Assembly (NCBI GenBank): GCA_026014485.1
Contig: JAOZIE010000008.1
Location: 1 to 64,000, forward strand
Length of the DNA: 64,000 nucleotides
Source: Candidatus Bathyarchaeota archaeon
Lineage (GTDB): Archaea > Thermoproteota > Bathyarchaeia > Bathyarchaeales > Bathycorpusculaceae
Direction of reading: 5' to 3'
The notes below the pieces were generated by a model. That model saw only the letters and a list, made by a program, of their open reading frames with translations, searched no databases and was not told where the DNA came from. This document shows positions 48,971 through 57,249 of the stretch, piece by piece. Numbering within the stretch: the first letter of the stretch is position 1; each line of letters opens with the position of its first letter. Made by a program: the position numbers and the translations under genes.

Positions 48971-50221
48971 ATGAAGATTGCGGTTCTAGTTTATGAGTAT
49001 CCCCCTAAGATTGTCGGTGGACTGGGAACGTACGCTGCGGAAATCACGCGTAAATTTGTTCTTCAAGACAACGACGTAACTGTTTTCACCATGAACGACG
49101 ACGCGGGCACTTTGCCGACCCGTGAGATTTGGCGGGGTATCGAGGTTCATCGTCCCCTTCACCTTGACATTTCTGACTCTTTACCTGACGTGATTGCTGA
49201 AGACATCAGGAAGTGGGGGCGCGGCATTCACCTGTTTGGTAAACTCATGGTCTACAACTACTTGTCAGCGGCAAAACTCGTCAACGAACTCATCAAGAGG
49301 GAAGCCATGAAATACGATGCAGTGGTCGCGCATGACTGGCTTTCGGTGATGGGTGGCATCACAGTGAAGCGGGAAACCAATCTTCCCTTCGCGTTTCACG
49401 TGCATTCAACCGAGCAGGGCCGAACTCTGGGGAACGGCAGCAGTGTCGTGAGCAACATCGAGTTGCGAGGCGGCAAAATGGCGGATATGGTGGTGACTGT
49501 GTCTTACGCCATGAAAGACGAACTTGTCCAGCTTGGGTTCCCACGGGATAAGATTGAAGTGAGCTACAATGGTGTGGACCCCCAGAAGTATAATCCAGCG
49601 GACATCACGGCTGAGCAGACCCGAAGAATCAGGGCGCTCTACGGCATAAAAGATGACGATTTAATGATTCTCTTTTTGGGGCGGCTTGTAGCCGTTAAAG
49701 GTATCGATAAACTCATCATGGCTATGCCCCACATCCTGCCCAAGTTTCCAAACGCCAAACTCGTCATCGTCGGCGTAGGCGACCTGCAAGAGTACCTGCA
49801 GAACCTTGTTAGAACCGTGCGGCTAGACGAGTACGTGCGGTTCCGCTTCGACTTTATCCCTGAGGAAGAACGCATACTCCACTACGCCGCGTGCGATGTC
49901 GCAGCTTTCCCCAGTTTCTATGAGCCGTTTGGCATTGTAGCTTTGGAAGCCATGGCGATGGAGAAGCCCGTGGTGGTGGGTGCTGCAGGCGTCAGCGGCA
50001 TGCGCGAAATCGTCATATGCTGCGGTGAAGAACAATGCGGCTTCCACATCGACCCAAATAACCCCTCAGACATCGCATGGGGCTTATCCAGCGCGCTTGA
50101 AAGCCCCGAAAAACGCAGGTGGCTGGGCAAAAACGGCAGAAAACGTGTCCTTAGTGAGTTCACATGGGACAAAATCGCGCGTAAAACCGTTGAGCTCTAC
50201 GAAAAAATGACTCGTCGTTGA
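48971..50221 (+). CDS. GT4-family glycosyltransferase (glycogen synthase-like)
   Basis: The 416-residue GT-B fold enzyme has an N-terminal KIAVLVYEYPPKIVGGLGTY (acceptor and donor loop) and a C-terminal domain with FLGRLVAVKGIDKLI. The GT4 donor-site signature is AFPSFYEPFGIVALEAMAMEKP, spread over about residues 316-337. GT4 members of this size include archaeal glycogen/starch synthases and sucrose or sugar-lipid transferases; donor and acceptor cannot be told. It is followed 6 bp later by a nucleotidyltransferase gene, probably co-transcribed. Confidence 0.85.
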   Translation: MKIAVLVYEYPPKIVGGLGTYAAEITRKFVLQDNDVTVFTMNDDAGTLPTREIWRGIEVHRPLHLDISDSLPDVIAEDIRKWGRGIHLFGKLMVYNYLSAAKLVNELIKREAMKYDAVVAHDWLSVMGGITVKRETNLPFAFHVHSTEQGRTLGNGSSVVSNIELRGGKMADMVVTVSYAMKDELVQLGFPRDKIEVSYNGVDPQKYNPADITAEQTRRIRALYGIKDDDLMILFLGRLVAVKGIDKLIMAMPHILPKFPNAKLVIVGVGDLQEYLQNLVRTVRLDEYVRFRFDFIPEEERILHYAACDVAAFPSFYEPFGIVALEAMAMEKPVVVGAAGVSGMREIVICCGEEQCGFHIDPNNPSDIAWGLSSALESPEKRRWLGKNGRKRVLSEFTWDKIARKTVELYEKMTRR

Positions 50222-50227
50222 CCCACT

Positions 50228-50860
50228 TTGCCGCAGCGAACAAAAAAGCAGAACTCCGCAGGTTCACGAAGCAAAGTTGCCAAAGAAGCTGCTTCGCTTC
50301 TGTATTCTGGGTTAGAAAAAGAGTATCGGCAAGCCAAACTGAAAGCTGCAGAGAACTTGGGCGTTCACGTTCTCCCCTCAAACCTTGAAGTTGCCTTGGC
50401 GCTGGACCAGATAGCGGAAGAAACTGAGGGTCCCCGCAGACGGGAACGGCTGGTTCAGATGCGGATTGCCGCTTTAGAAGTTATGCTTGTTCTGGAATTG
50501 TACTGTCCCGTTCTGATTGGCAGCGTCTGGAGAGGAAACATCCGCAAGGGCAGCGATATAGACATCGAGGTGTATCATGATGAGCCTCAGGTTATCGTTG
50601 CCGCGCTTGAGGAACGCAAGCTGCCGATGCCGAAAACTGAGTGGGTAACCGTAACTGAACGTGGGGAACTCCGCAGGTCATTTCATATCTACGCCGAATC
50701 ATCTCAGGGATACACCGTTGAAGTTGTGGTACGTAGCTTGGAGGAAGCTGGACAGAAACGGACATGTGACACTTTCGGAGACGAAATCCGCGGGCTCACC
50801 ATTCGGGACCTCGAAAAGCTGCTTACAACATACCCCGCTGGGCGCTTTCTTCCCCTTTAA
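50228..50860 (+). CDS. Nucleotidyltransferase-fold protein
   Basis: The 210-residue protein has an N-terminal helical region (about 1-80) and a nucleotidyltransferase-fold core with the metal motif GSVWRGNIRKGSDIDIEVY (GS-x10-DxD, about 98-116). A third acidic position lies in TVEVVV. It could be a minimal nucleotidyltransferase acting on protein, RNA or antibiotic-like small molecules. It starts with TTG at 50228 right after the glycosyltransferase, so a sugar-related role is possible but not shown. Confidence 0.7.
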   Translation: MPQRTKKQNSAGSRSKVAKEAASLLYSGLEKEYRQAKLKAAENLGVHVLPSNLEVALALDQIAEETEGPRRRERLVQMRIAALEVMLVLELYCPVLIGSVWRGNIRKGSDIDIEVYHDEPQVIVAALEERKLPMPKTEWVTVTERGELRRSFHIYAESSQGYTVEVVVRSLEEAGQKRTCDTFGDEIRGLTIRDLEKLLTTYPAGRFLPL

Positions 50861-50967
50861 CTGCATCAACGCGTCTTTGGTATGTTGAAATCTTTTTTGA
50901 CGGCAAAAAGGAACATAAACCTGCATTTCCATGATATACTAAAGCACTCTGATGTAGGCTGACTGCT

Positions 50968-51360
50968 GTGGGAATCGACAGAAAATCCGTTAAAAAGATG
51001 TTTCCGAACCTGATCAAGGAACTGGAAGGTAGCGAAAACAGGGTTTCCATAGATGCCGTGCGCGCCGACGCCGCCAAAGCCGAAGTTACCGTGGATGATT
51101 CCGACGAGGTGCTGCAGGCTGAAGCAGAAAACGCTTTACCTGATAAATTCCGACATTACAACCCGACTGTTGTCGATTTTATGCGCCGATGCGACACTAA
51201 TGCTCAGGCTGAAGAAATAATTTCTTACATGCAAAAGAGGGGCGAAATAACTGAGGAATACGCCTGCGAATTAAGGGTGCAGCTGAAGAAAGATGGTTTG
51301 CGGAGTTTCGGGCCTAAAAAGGAAGAGAACTATTACTTTAAAGAAGGCGGACTCTGCTAA
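50968..51360 (+). CDS. Conserved archaeal protein, possibly DUF2095-like
   Basis: The 130-residue protein starts with GTG. It opens with MGIDRKSVKKMFPNLIKELEG and contains DKFRHYNPTVVDFMRRCDTN and EIISYMQKRGEITEEYACELR, which recall an uncharacterised archaeal family (DUF2095 as far as I remember). No enzymatic motif or membrane helix is visible. Its neighbours (nucleotidyltransferase, surface protein) do not suggest a role. Confidence 0.6.
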   Translation: MGIDRKSVKKMFPNLIKELEGSENRVSIDAVRADAAKAEVTVDDSDEVLQAEAENALPDKFRHYNPTVVDFMRRCDTNAQAEEIISYMQKRGEITEEYACELRVQLKKDGLRSFGPKKEENYYFKEGGLC

Positions 51361-51413
51361 ACGGCGCTTATGCCCTTCTGGTTTCTTGTTTTCTTTTTTG
51401 GTAAGAGAGGTTC

Positions 51414-51433
51414 TAGACGAAAGTCTAAATATG
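51414..51433 (+). promoter_or_regulatory. GAAA-loop hairpin and TATA element before the surface-protein gene
   Basis: A 5-bp stem TAGAC-GAAA-GTCTA (51414-51427) with a GNRA loop overlaps a TATA-like CTAAATAT. A second TATA-like CCTTAAAATAG lies near 51474-51484. They probably form the promoter region of the 51513 gene, which has SD GGAGG before GTG. Confidence 0.35.
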
Positions 51434-51512
51434 TCCAACGCGTAGCATGGTCTAAAAGTAAATAAACAAGGTCACCTTAAAATAGTGAAAACTGTCAACT
51501 GGAGGAAATCAA

Positions 51513-53261
51513 GTGAAGAAACCCGCTGTAATCTTTGCGTTAATCATTTTCTCAATGGCTATTTTCCTGCCCTTCTCTCTAAGCAATCAGGCAGCTAACG
51601 CCCAAACATCAGGCTATACAATCCAAAACGTGGACCAAACTGTTCAAGTGCTTTACTCGGGACACGTTGTCGTACTGGAGCAAATCCAACTTTCAGGACA
51701 ACTCCCCGGCACCTTTGAGCTCGGGCTTCCCTACAAATACGCCACTCACATCCTCACTGCTTCCGCCTTTGACAGCAACAACAACATTCTCCCAATAACC
51801 TTGGGTGTGCAGTTGCAGGAGCAAAGCGGCTTCTATGGCGCCATCGTAAGCCTACCTTCAGGCACCTCCAACAACTTCACCGTAGCCTTCACACTGTCAA
51901 ACGCAGTTCTCACGAAGGATACAGATGGGTTCAGCCTTGATTTCCCTGCTTACCCCGCATTTGTCCAAACCGTTGCCGAATGCAACGTGAACTTTAATCT
52001 CCCCACAACAGGCGCCCTTATGAGCATAGACAAACCTGACGGCGTGGTTTACAGTGCAAGCTACAGCAAACAGAATTTGCCTGCTTTCACTTATGCACCT
52101 GCGACGGCTGAATTCAGCGTCTCAAGCGGATACCTTGAGAAAATAGACGTTCTGTCTTTAACTCGTCAAGTTAACATCAGCCCATCAGGCGCCATAACGA
52201 GCACTGACTCCTTCAAAATAGCAAACAACTCTACAGGTTACATCCGTAACTTGCTACTTAACCTGCCGCTTAACGCGAAAAATGTGGTCGCGCGGGACCA
52301 ATTCGGCAGAATCTTGAGTGCATCCAAGCTGACACAACTTGACTCTCGACAGCTCGTGTACAACGTGACGTTCGCTACCTCTGTAAGTCCAGGAGCCTTC
52401 AACATCGTTACTCTGGATTACTCTTTGCCGAGTGTTTCTCCATCTCAGTTCTCCCAGTACACTTTGGACCTGGATCTGTTCCCGTACTTGAACTGCTACG
52501 TTGACTCAGCTTCGGTTACATTTACTCCGCCTGAAGGCGCCAAAATTGTGACTCCTGATTTGTCCCAGCTTGGCTCTTCCACGGACCTGTCTCGAAACGT
52601 CTTCCAAGAAACCCTTGTGGTACACAAAGACGGAGTCAGCTTCGTCGATAGCCTCATACCCTCTGGGGATTTCGTTTCCTTAACGTTTGATTATAACCCG
52701 CTGTGGATAGCTTTCCGTCCAACATCCTGGATGTTCGCACTGGCAATCGTGGGCGTCATCATCGTCCTTGTGTACATGCGGCCCAAAGCCAAGAAAGAAG
52801 CGCCGAGAATCTCTGTAGTGAAGATGGCTCGGGGCGTAACATTAAGCGCTGAGCACATCACAAACTTCACCGAGGCATACGAAGAGAGAAGCAAGATAAA
52901 TCAGGAGATAAAAGCGCTTGCAGCCAGAGCCAAACACGGCAGGATACCCAGACGCCGATACAAGGTACAACGCAGAACCCTAGAGCTCCGCTTGGAAAAT
53001 CTGTCGCAGACCATCGCCCGTCTAAAAGCAATAATCAGCAACGCGGGAGGAAGCTACGCTGACATCGTTAGGCAACTTGAAGCTGCCGAGGTTGAATTAA
53101 ACGAGGTTCAGTTAAGCCTTGAAACCATCGAGGTTCGGCACGAAGCAGGAGAAATGCCTCTGGAAACGTACCGTAAACAGCTAACTGACCTAGAGCGGCG
53201 CAAAGAAAAAGCTGAAGCTGCGGTGGACGGACTTCTGCTAAGACTACGTGGAGAAGCCTGA
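51513..53261 (+). CDS. Exported membrane-anchored protein with cytoplasmic coiled coil
   Basis: The 582-residue protein has an N-terminal signal peptide (KKPAVIFALIIFSMAIFLPFSL and an Ala-rich cleavage region, about 1-30) and an outer beta-rich region of about 370 residues. One membrane helix follows (about 405-424, MFALAIVGVIIVLVYM), then a C-terminal cytoplasmic part of about 150 residues that is almost all coiled coil (EERSKINQEIKALAARAK to ERRKEKAEAAVDGLLLR). The topology is that of a surface sensor or cell-envelope linker. No domain is recognised in the outer part. Start is GTG after GGAGG. Confidence 0.8.
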   Translation: MKKPAVIFALIIFSMAIFLPFSLSNQAANAQTSGYTIQNVDQTVQVLYSGHVVVLEQIQLSGQLPGTFELGLPYKYATHILTASAFDSNNNILPITLGVQLQEQSGFYGAIVSLPSGTSNNFTVAFTLSNAVLTKDTDGFSLDFPAYPAFVQTVAECNVNFNLPTTGALMSIDKPDGVVYSASYSKQNLPAFTYAPATAEFSVSSGYLEKIDVLSLTRQVNISPSGAITSTDSFKIANNSTGYIRNLLLNLPLNAKNVVARDQFGRILSASKLTQLDSRQLVYNVTFATSVSPGAFNIVTLDYSLPSVSPSQFSQYTLDLDLFPYLNCYVDSASVTFTPPEGAKIVTPDLSQLGSSTDLSRNVFQETLVVHKDGVSFVDSLIPSGDFVSLTFDYNPLWIAFRPTSWMFALAIVGVIIVLVYMRPKAKKEAPRISVVKMARGVTLSAEHITNFTEAYEERSKINQEIKALAARAKHGRIPRRRYKVQRRTLELRLENLSQTIARLKAIISNAGGSYADIVRQLEAAEVELNEVQLSLETIEVRHEAGEMPLETYRKQLTDLERRKEKAEAAVDGLLLRLRGEA

Positions 53262-53326
53262 TAGTTCACCTAAACGCTTTTATCCCTCTTTTTCGTTTTT
53301 GATAAAAATCAATAGAGGTATGAGAT

Positions 53327-53509
53327 ATGGTAAAAATAATGGTTGACAACGAAAAATGCAACGGATGCGAGACCTGCGTAAACACCTGCCCAGTAGGCGT
53401 TTACGAAATGAAAGACGGCAAATCCACACCCGTCAAAGTTGACGAGTGCCTTGTTTGCCGTGCTTGCGAAGCTCAGTGCCCACAAGGCGCAATTCAAGTA
53501 ATCGAGTAA
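53327..53509 (+). CDS. 2[4Fe-4S] ferredoxin
   Basis: The 60-residue bacterial-type ferredoxin has two cluster motifs, CNGCETCVNTCP and CLVCRACEAQCP. It is a low-potential electron carrier and candidate partner for the CO dehydrogenase and other oxidoreductases. A TATA-like CGCTTTTATCCC lies about 50 bp upstream. Monocistronic. Confidence 0.92.
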   Translation: MVKIMVDNEKCNGCETCVNTCPVGVYEMKDGKSTPVKVDECLVCRACEAQCPQGAIQVIE

Positions 53510-53627
53510 GCACAGCTTAGCTTGCCACTTGCAACGTTGGTTAACTCTTCAGAGGCAGCGTCAGCTGACTCTTCCTTTCTTTATCAAAACTTTCTAGCCG
53601 AACCTTTCATGTTCTGATGGCTTTTCT

Positions 53628-55076
53628 TTATTCATTAGCTTTTGTTTTTAGAAACAGTTGGTTTATGTATTCGCCTAAACTCAGGTTTTGTTTCTTAGCC
53701 AACCTCTTAAGGGCGTTGCTTATTCCTGTGCTGTACTGCACCGCCTTCTTTGGCTTCTCAGCTATGCTGTTTGGCAGTCCCCAGTTCTTTGCGGTTCTCC
53801 TCAACGCCAGCTTCCGAAGCGAATCCGCCTTACCCTCAAACTTCAATTCGGTGGGTAAGCTCATAGCGAACTCTGCCAGCTCAAACGACGCAAACGGCAA
53901 CCGCAACTCCACATCAAACGCATTACAGATTTTTTCGTCACGCTCAATGTTGCTTTCATGAATCACCGCGACATCATGGAACATGGTTCGCCTCACCTTA
54001 TCATCTCCCGCCCTCAGGTATTCGTTGACATATCGCTGGTAGCCGCCGAAAAGCTCATCTGCACCCTGACCCGCAAGCAGCACTCGGTAACCTGCCTCTG
54101 CAGCTTTCTGTGCATTCCAGTAGAACGGCACACCGACGCTGGCTTTTATGGGGTCAGGTTCTTCGATGAGTTCCACAACTTTGGGAACCGCTTTTTCCAC
54201 GTCGGCTTCTGTGAACAGGTGAACCTGCATAGGCAAATCAAGCTGCACGGCGGCTCTGCGCGCCTCATCCGTTTCAGGTTGCCCCTCCAAGCTCACATGA
54301 ATCAACTGAACATCCACGCCGCACCGCTTAGCCAACCACGCGACCACGCTGCTGTCCAAGCCACCTGAAAAAGCCACCGCAACCTCCTTCAACCCAGAAA
54401 CGCGGCGCCGCACTGACTGCTCCAGCAACTTCTGCAGTTGTTTAGCCGCTTCATCCATGCCGATTGCTTGTGGCTCAGCAAACGCCAGCGTCTGGAAGGG
54501 TTTAAACATGAAGCCCTCTTTGGTGGCGACTCCCAGATGCCCCGGCGGAAACGATTCAGGCTCAGCTATCCCCAGCGCCCACAACGTTTTACGGTTCGAT
54601 GCCAACGCCGCCACAGCTTGGTTCTCGCCATAGTAAAGCGGCTGTACCCCCACAGGGTCTCTTGCCGCAAACAGGCTTCCAGGTTGTGCCATCAAAACGG
54701 AAAAGTCGCCCTCAAGGCTCCCCAGGAATCTAACTGTTTCTTTTTGGTCGCTGCAGATTTCTTTGGCGACAAACTCGGCTGCCGACGCCTCAATTTGGGG
54801 TGCGTAGATTCTGCCGTCAAACGCCACCGCTGAATCTTGGGTGTTCAGCATCTGTGTCTGGTTTCGCTCAGGCGCGGAGGAGACCGAACAGATGGCTGTG
54901 GCGGATTCCTCTTTTTGGGGGCACAATGCTTTGGTGTTCTGTGCTGTTGTCAGTTTTGAGGGGGTTGCTAACCAGAAATGGGTGTTACCGTCTGGAACCG
55001 TTTTTTCTATGGTAGAGACCGCCGCTTGCGCTGCGTTTTGTGCCGCTTTGTCTAGAACTGCAACTGTTACCTTCAC
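53628..55076 (-). CDS. Asparagine synthetase-like protein lacking the glutaminase cysteine
   Basis: The 482-residue protein has an N-terminal glutamine-amidotransferase-like domain (about 1-200) fused to an asparagine synthetase domain with the PP-loop SGGLDSSVVAWLA and ADELFGGYQRY. The N-terminus reads MKVTVAVLDK, so the Cys nucleophile expected right after Met is absent. It may therefore use free ammonia or have another role. Start is GTG at 55076, and no later start puts a Cys at position 2. Family members are usually over 500 residues, so it is slightly short. Confidence 0.8.
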   Translation of the reverse strand: MKVTVAVLDKAAQNAAQAAVSTIEKTVPDGNTHFWLATPSKLTTAQNTKALCPQKEESATAICSVSSAPERNQTQMLNTQDSAVAFDGRIYAPQIEASAAEFVAKEICSDQKETVRFLGSLEGDFSVLMAQPGSLFAARDPVGVQPLYYGENQAVAALASNRKTLWALGIAEPESFPPGHLGVATKEGFMFKPFQTLAFAEPQAIGMDEAAKQLQKLLEQSVRRRVSGLKEVAVAFSGGLDSSVVAWLAKRCGVDVQLIHVSLEGQPETDEARRAAVQLDLPMQVHLFTEADVEKAVPKVVELIEEPDPIKASVGVPFYWNAQKAAEAGYRVLLAGQGADELFGGYQRYVNEYLRAGDDKVRRTMFHDVAVIHESNIERDEKICNAFDVELRLPFASFELAEFAMSLPTELKFEGKADSLRKLALRRTAKNWGLPNSIAEKPKKAVQYSTGISNALKRLAKKQNLSLGEYINQLFLKTKANE

Positions 55077-55168
55077 GTTTCCATCTGTCCTGCTTGGTGT
55101 TGTGCACTAGTGTGTTTGGTAAAACATTAATCTTTAAGCCGCATAACATTGTGCAAGGAGACTTACAC

Positions 55169-56503
55169 TTGCCCATTTTACCCATAGATACGGGTCGCTA
55201 CGGAACCCCCGAAATGCTTGGCGTCTTCCAAGAGCAGACGCGCATCCAGAAACTACTTGACGTCGAAGCGGCTTTGGCTTGGGCGCACGCCGAAGTCGGA
55301 GACATATCCAAAAAAGACGCTGAAAAAATCGCTTCCATGGCTTCTACACAGTACGTTAAGGTTGAACGGGTGAAAGCCATTGAGAAAGAAATCAAACATG
55401 ACCTTGCCTCGCTGGTTCGTGCGCTTGCGGAACAGTGCGGCTCCAGCGGCGCCTACGTGCATCTGGGTGCCACAAGCTACGACATCGTGGACACCGCCAA
55501 CGCCCTGCAACTCAAAGACGCCACAGCAATTATTGAACGGCGCCTCAGCTGCTTGAAGGCTGTTTTGCAGAAGCAAGCGGGGCAGCACAAAGAGACCGTT
55601 ATGATGGGGCGAACCCACGGGCAACACGCTCTGCCCATCACGTTGGGCTTCAAGTTTGCGGTTTGGGGACGCGAAGTGGAGCGTCATCTGCAACGGCTAA
55701 ACCAAAGCCGAGAACGCGTTTTAGTCGGCAAAATCAGCGGCGCAGTCGGCACGCAGGCAAGCCTTGGCGAACAAGCCCCCCGCATACAGGAACTCGTCAT
55801 GAAACGCCTCGACTTACGGGCGGCGGAAATTTCCACGCAGATTGTGCAGCGCGACCGCTACGCCGAATTCGTCTGCGACTTAGCAATGCTTGTGTCTTCG
55901 CTGGATAACTTTGCCACAGAAATCCGCGAGTTAGCCCGACCAGAAATCGGAGAGATGTTTGAGTCTTTTGAGGCGGAAAAGCAGGTGGGTAGCTCTACGA
56001 TGCCGCATAAGCGGAACCCCGAAACCTGCGAGCGAGTCTGCGGGTTAGCCCGCGTCGTCCGAAGCCTTACCGTTGTCGCATTAGAGAACATAGTTACATG
56101 GCATGAACGTGACTTGACCCAGTCATCGGCAGAGCGGTTTCTGCTGCCTGAAGCATGCATACTCACCGACTATCTGCTGTCGTTGATGAACCGTATCGTG
56201 GCTAACCTGAGGGTGGACGAGCAGCGGATGCTGCAGAACGTGAGCTTAACGCAGGGGCGATGCATGTCCGAATCCGTCATGATGGCAATGGCACGCAAAG
56301 GCGTAAACAGGCAGGACGCCCACGAACTCCTACGCAAACTCACCATCGTAAGCGAGGTCGAAAAGAAGCCCTTCAGGGAAATCCTGCTAGCAGACCCCCT
56401 CGTGCACAAGACGCTTAGCTGCGAGGAAATCGACGCTGCGTTGAACCCGAAAAGCTACTTGGGCACCGCAGTTAAGCAGGCGGAAGCCTTCGCCAAAGCC
56501 TAA
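55169..56503 (+). CDS. purB: Adenylosuccinate lyase
   Basis: The 444-residue PurB splits adenylosuccinate and SAICAR in purine synthesis. The fumarase/aspartase-superfamily signature is GSSTMPHKRNPETCE. MGRTHGQHALPITLGFKFAVW (about 150-170) and the N-terminal DTGRYGTPEML are typical of the enzyme. Start TTG at 55169 has AAGGAG 8 nt upstream; the longer frame from 55040 overlaps the divergent gene and lacks support. A TATA-like ATCTTTAAGCC lies near 55129. Confidence 0.95.
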   Translation: MPILPIDTGRYGTPEMLGVFQEQTRIQKLLDVEAALAWAHAEVGDISKKDAEKIASMASTQYVKVERVKAIEKEIKHDLASLVRALAEQCGSSGAYVHLGATSYDIVDTANALQLKDATAIIERRLSCLKAVLQKQAGQHKETVMMGRTHGQHALPITLGFKFAVWGREVERHLQRLNQSRERVLVGKISGAVGTQASLGEQAPRIQELVMKRLDLRAAEISTQIVQRDRYAEFVCDLAMLVSSLDNFATEIRELARPEIGEMFESFEAEKQVGSSTMPHKRNPETCERVCGLARVVRSLTVVALENIVTWHERDLTQSSAERFLLPEACILTDYLLSLMNRIVANLRVDEQRMLQNVSLTQGRCMSESVMMAMARKGVNRQDAHELLRKLTIVSEVEKKPFREILLADPLVHKTLSCEEIDAALNPKSYLGTAVKQAEAFAKA

Positions 56504-56661
56504 GGCTCGTGTCCACAATGATTTGAAACAAGGTTCATCCTCTGCTTGGCTTCCTTTGGAGCAGTTTCAAACATTATTCCAAATGTTTTTTGATTTTGTT
56601 CGTCAAACCTGCATTGAATAGCTCTGAGAATTGTTTTAAATAGAGTATCGTCCAATACCTA
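56504..56661. promoter_or_regulatory. Promoter of the 56677 gene
   Basis: TTTTAAATAG at about 56634-56643 is a clear TATA element; transcription would start near 56667, giving a leader of only about 10 nt before ATG 56677. No gene in this interval. Confidence 0.45.
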
Positions 56662-56676
56662 TTGTCAACAATACTA

Positions 56677-57225
56677 ATGGCGAAGGAGAAGAAGCGAAAA
56701 ATGAGCACAGGATGGGAAGATGTTTTTCGACAAAGAATTGACAAGTTTGAAGCCCCATTTTTGGACAAAGATTATGGACGGCCAATATCAATAAAAATGC
56801 GAGTCAATGGCGGTTGCTTTTGCCACGGCCACGCTCCTTATGCATGGCGGGAAATCTCTCGGGAATTAGAGTCCCGTTACACCAAAAACGCAAAATTCTC
56901 TTTCGAAGACCACGAGACAGGTCCCGAACTACTCGTATATGTTACTTTTGGCGCCGCTGGAATTACTCTCGCTGCAGGTATCATCAATTTAGTTACGGCA
57001 ATAATCAAGTCTCGCTCAGAAGGAGTCATGCACGGTGACCATCCATACAATTCCATCGAACTTATTGTTCGCGGATTTGATGACGATGGCAAAATTAAGC
57101 AGGAAATTGTCCACAGATTCGAATCGCGGGACCCTGTTGATAAGGAATTCATTGAAGCATCTTTGAAGACGGGTATTCGCGAGTTGTTGTCAAAACCCCC
57201 CAAAAAGAACAAGCGCAAAACGTAA
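56677..57225 (+). CDS. Hypothetical protein with a central membrane segment
   Basis: The 182-residue protein is unrecognised. It has a basic N-terminus, a Cys/His patch (GGCFCHGHAPYAW, about residues 45-57) and a hydrophobic stretch (about 88-108, VYVTFGAAGITLAAGIINLV in part). A hydrophilic region with DHPYNSIELIVRGFDDDGK follows, then a Lys-rich tail. The Cys/His group could bind metal. ATG at 56677 fits the promoter; an ATG at 56662 would precede the likely transcription start. Convergent with the Hel308 gene. Confidence 0.55.
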   Translation: MAKEKKRKMSTGWEDVFRQRIDKFEAPFLDKDYGRPISIKMRVNGGCFCHGHAPYAWREISRELESRYTKNAKFSFEDHETGPELLVYVTFGAAGITLAAGIINLVTAIIKSRSEGVMHGDHPYNSIELIVRGFDDDGKIKQEIVHRFESRDPVDKEFIEASLKTGIRELLSKPPKKNKRKT

Positions 57226-57249
57226 CTTTTCGCAGTGAAGAAACAGACT

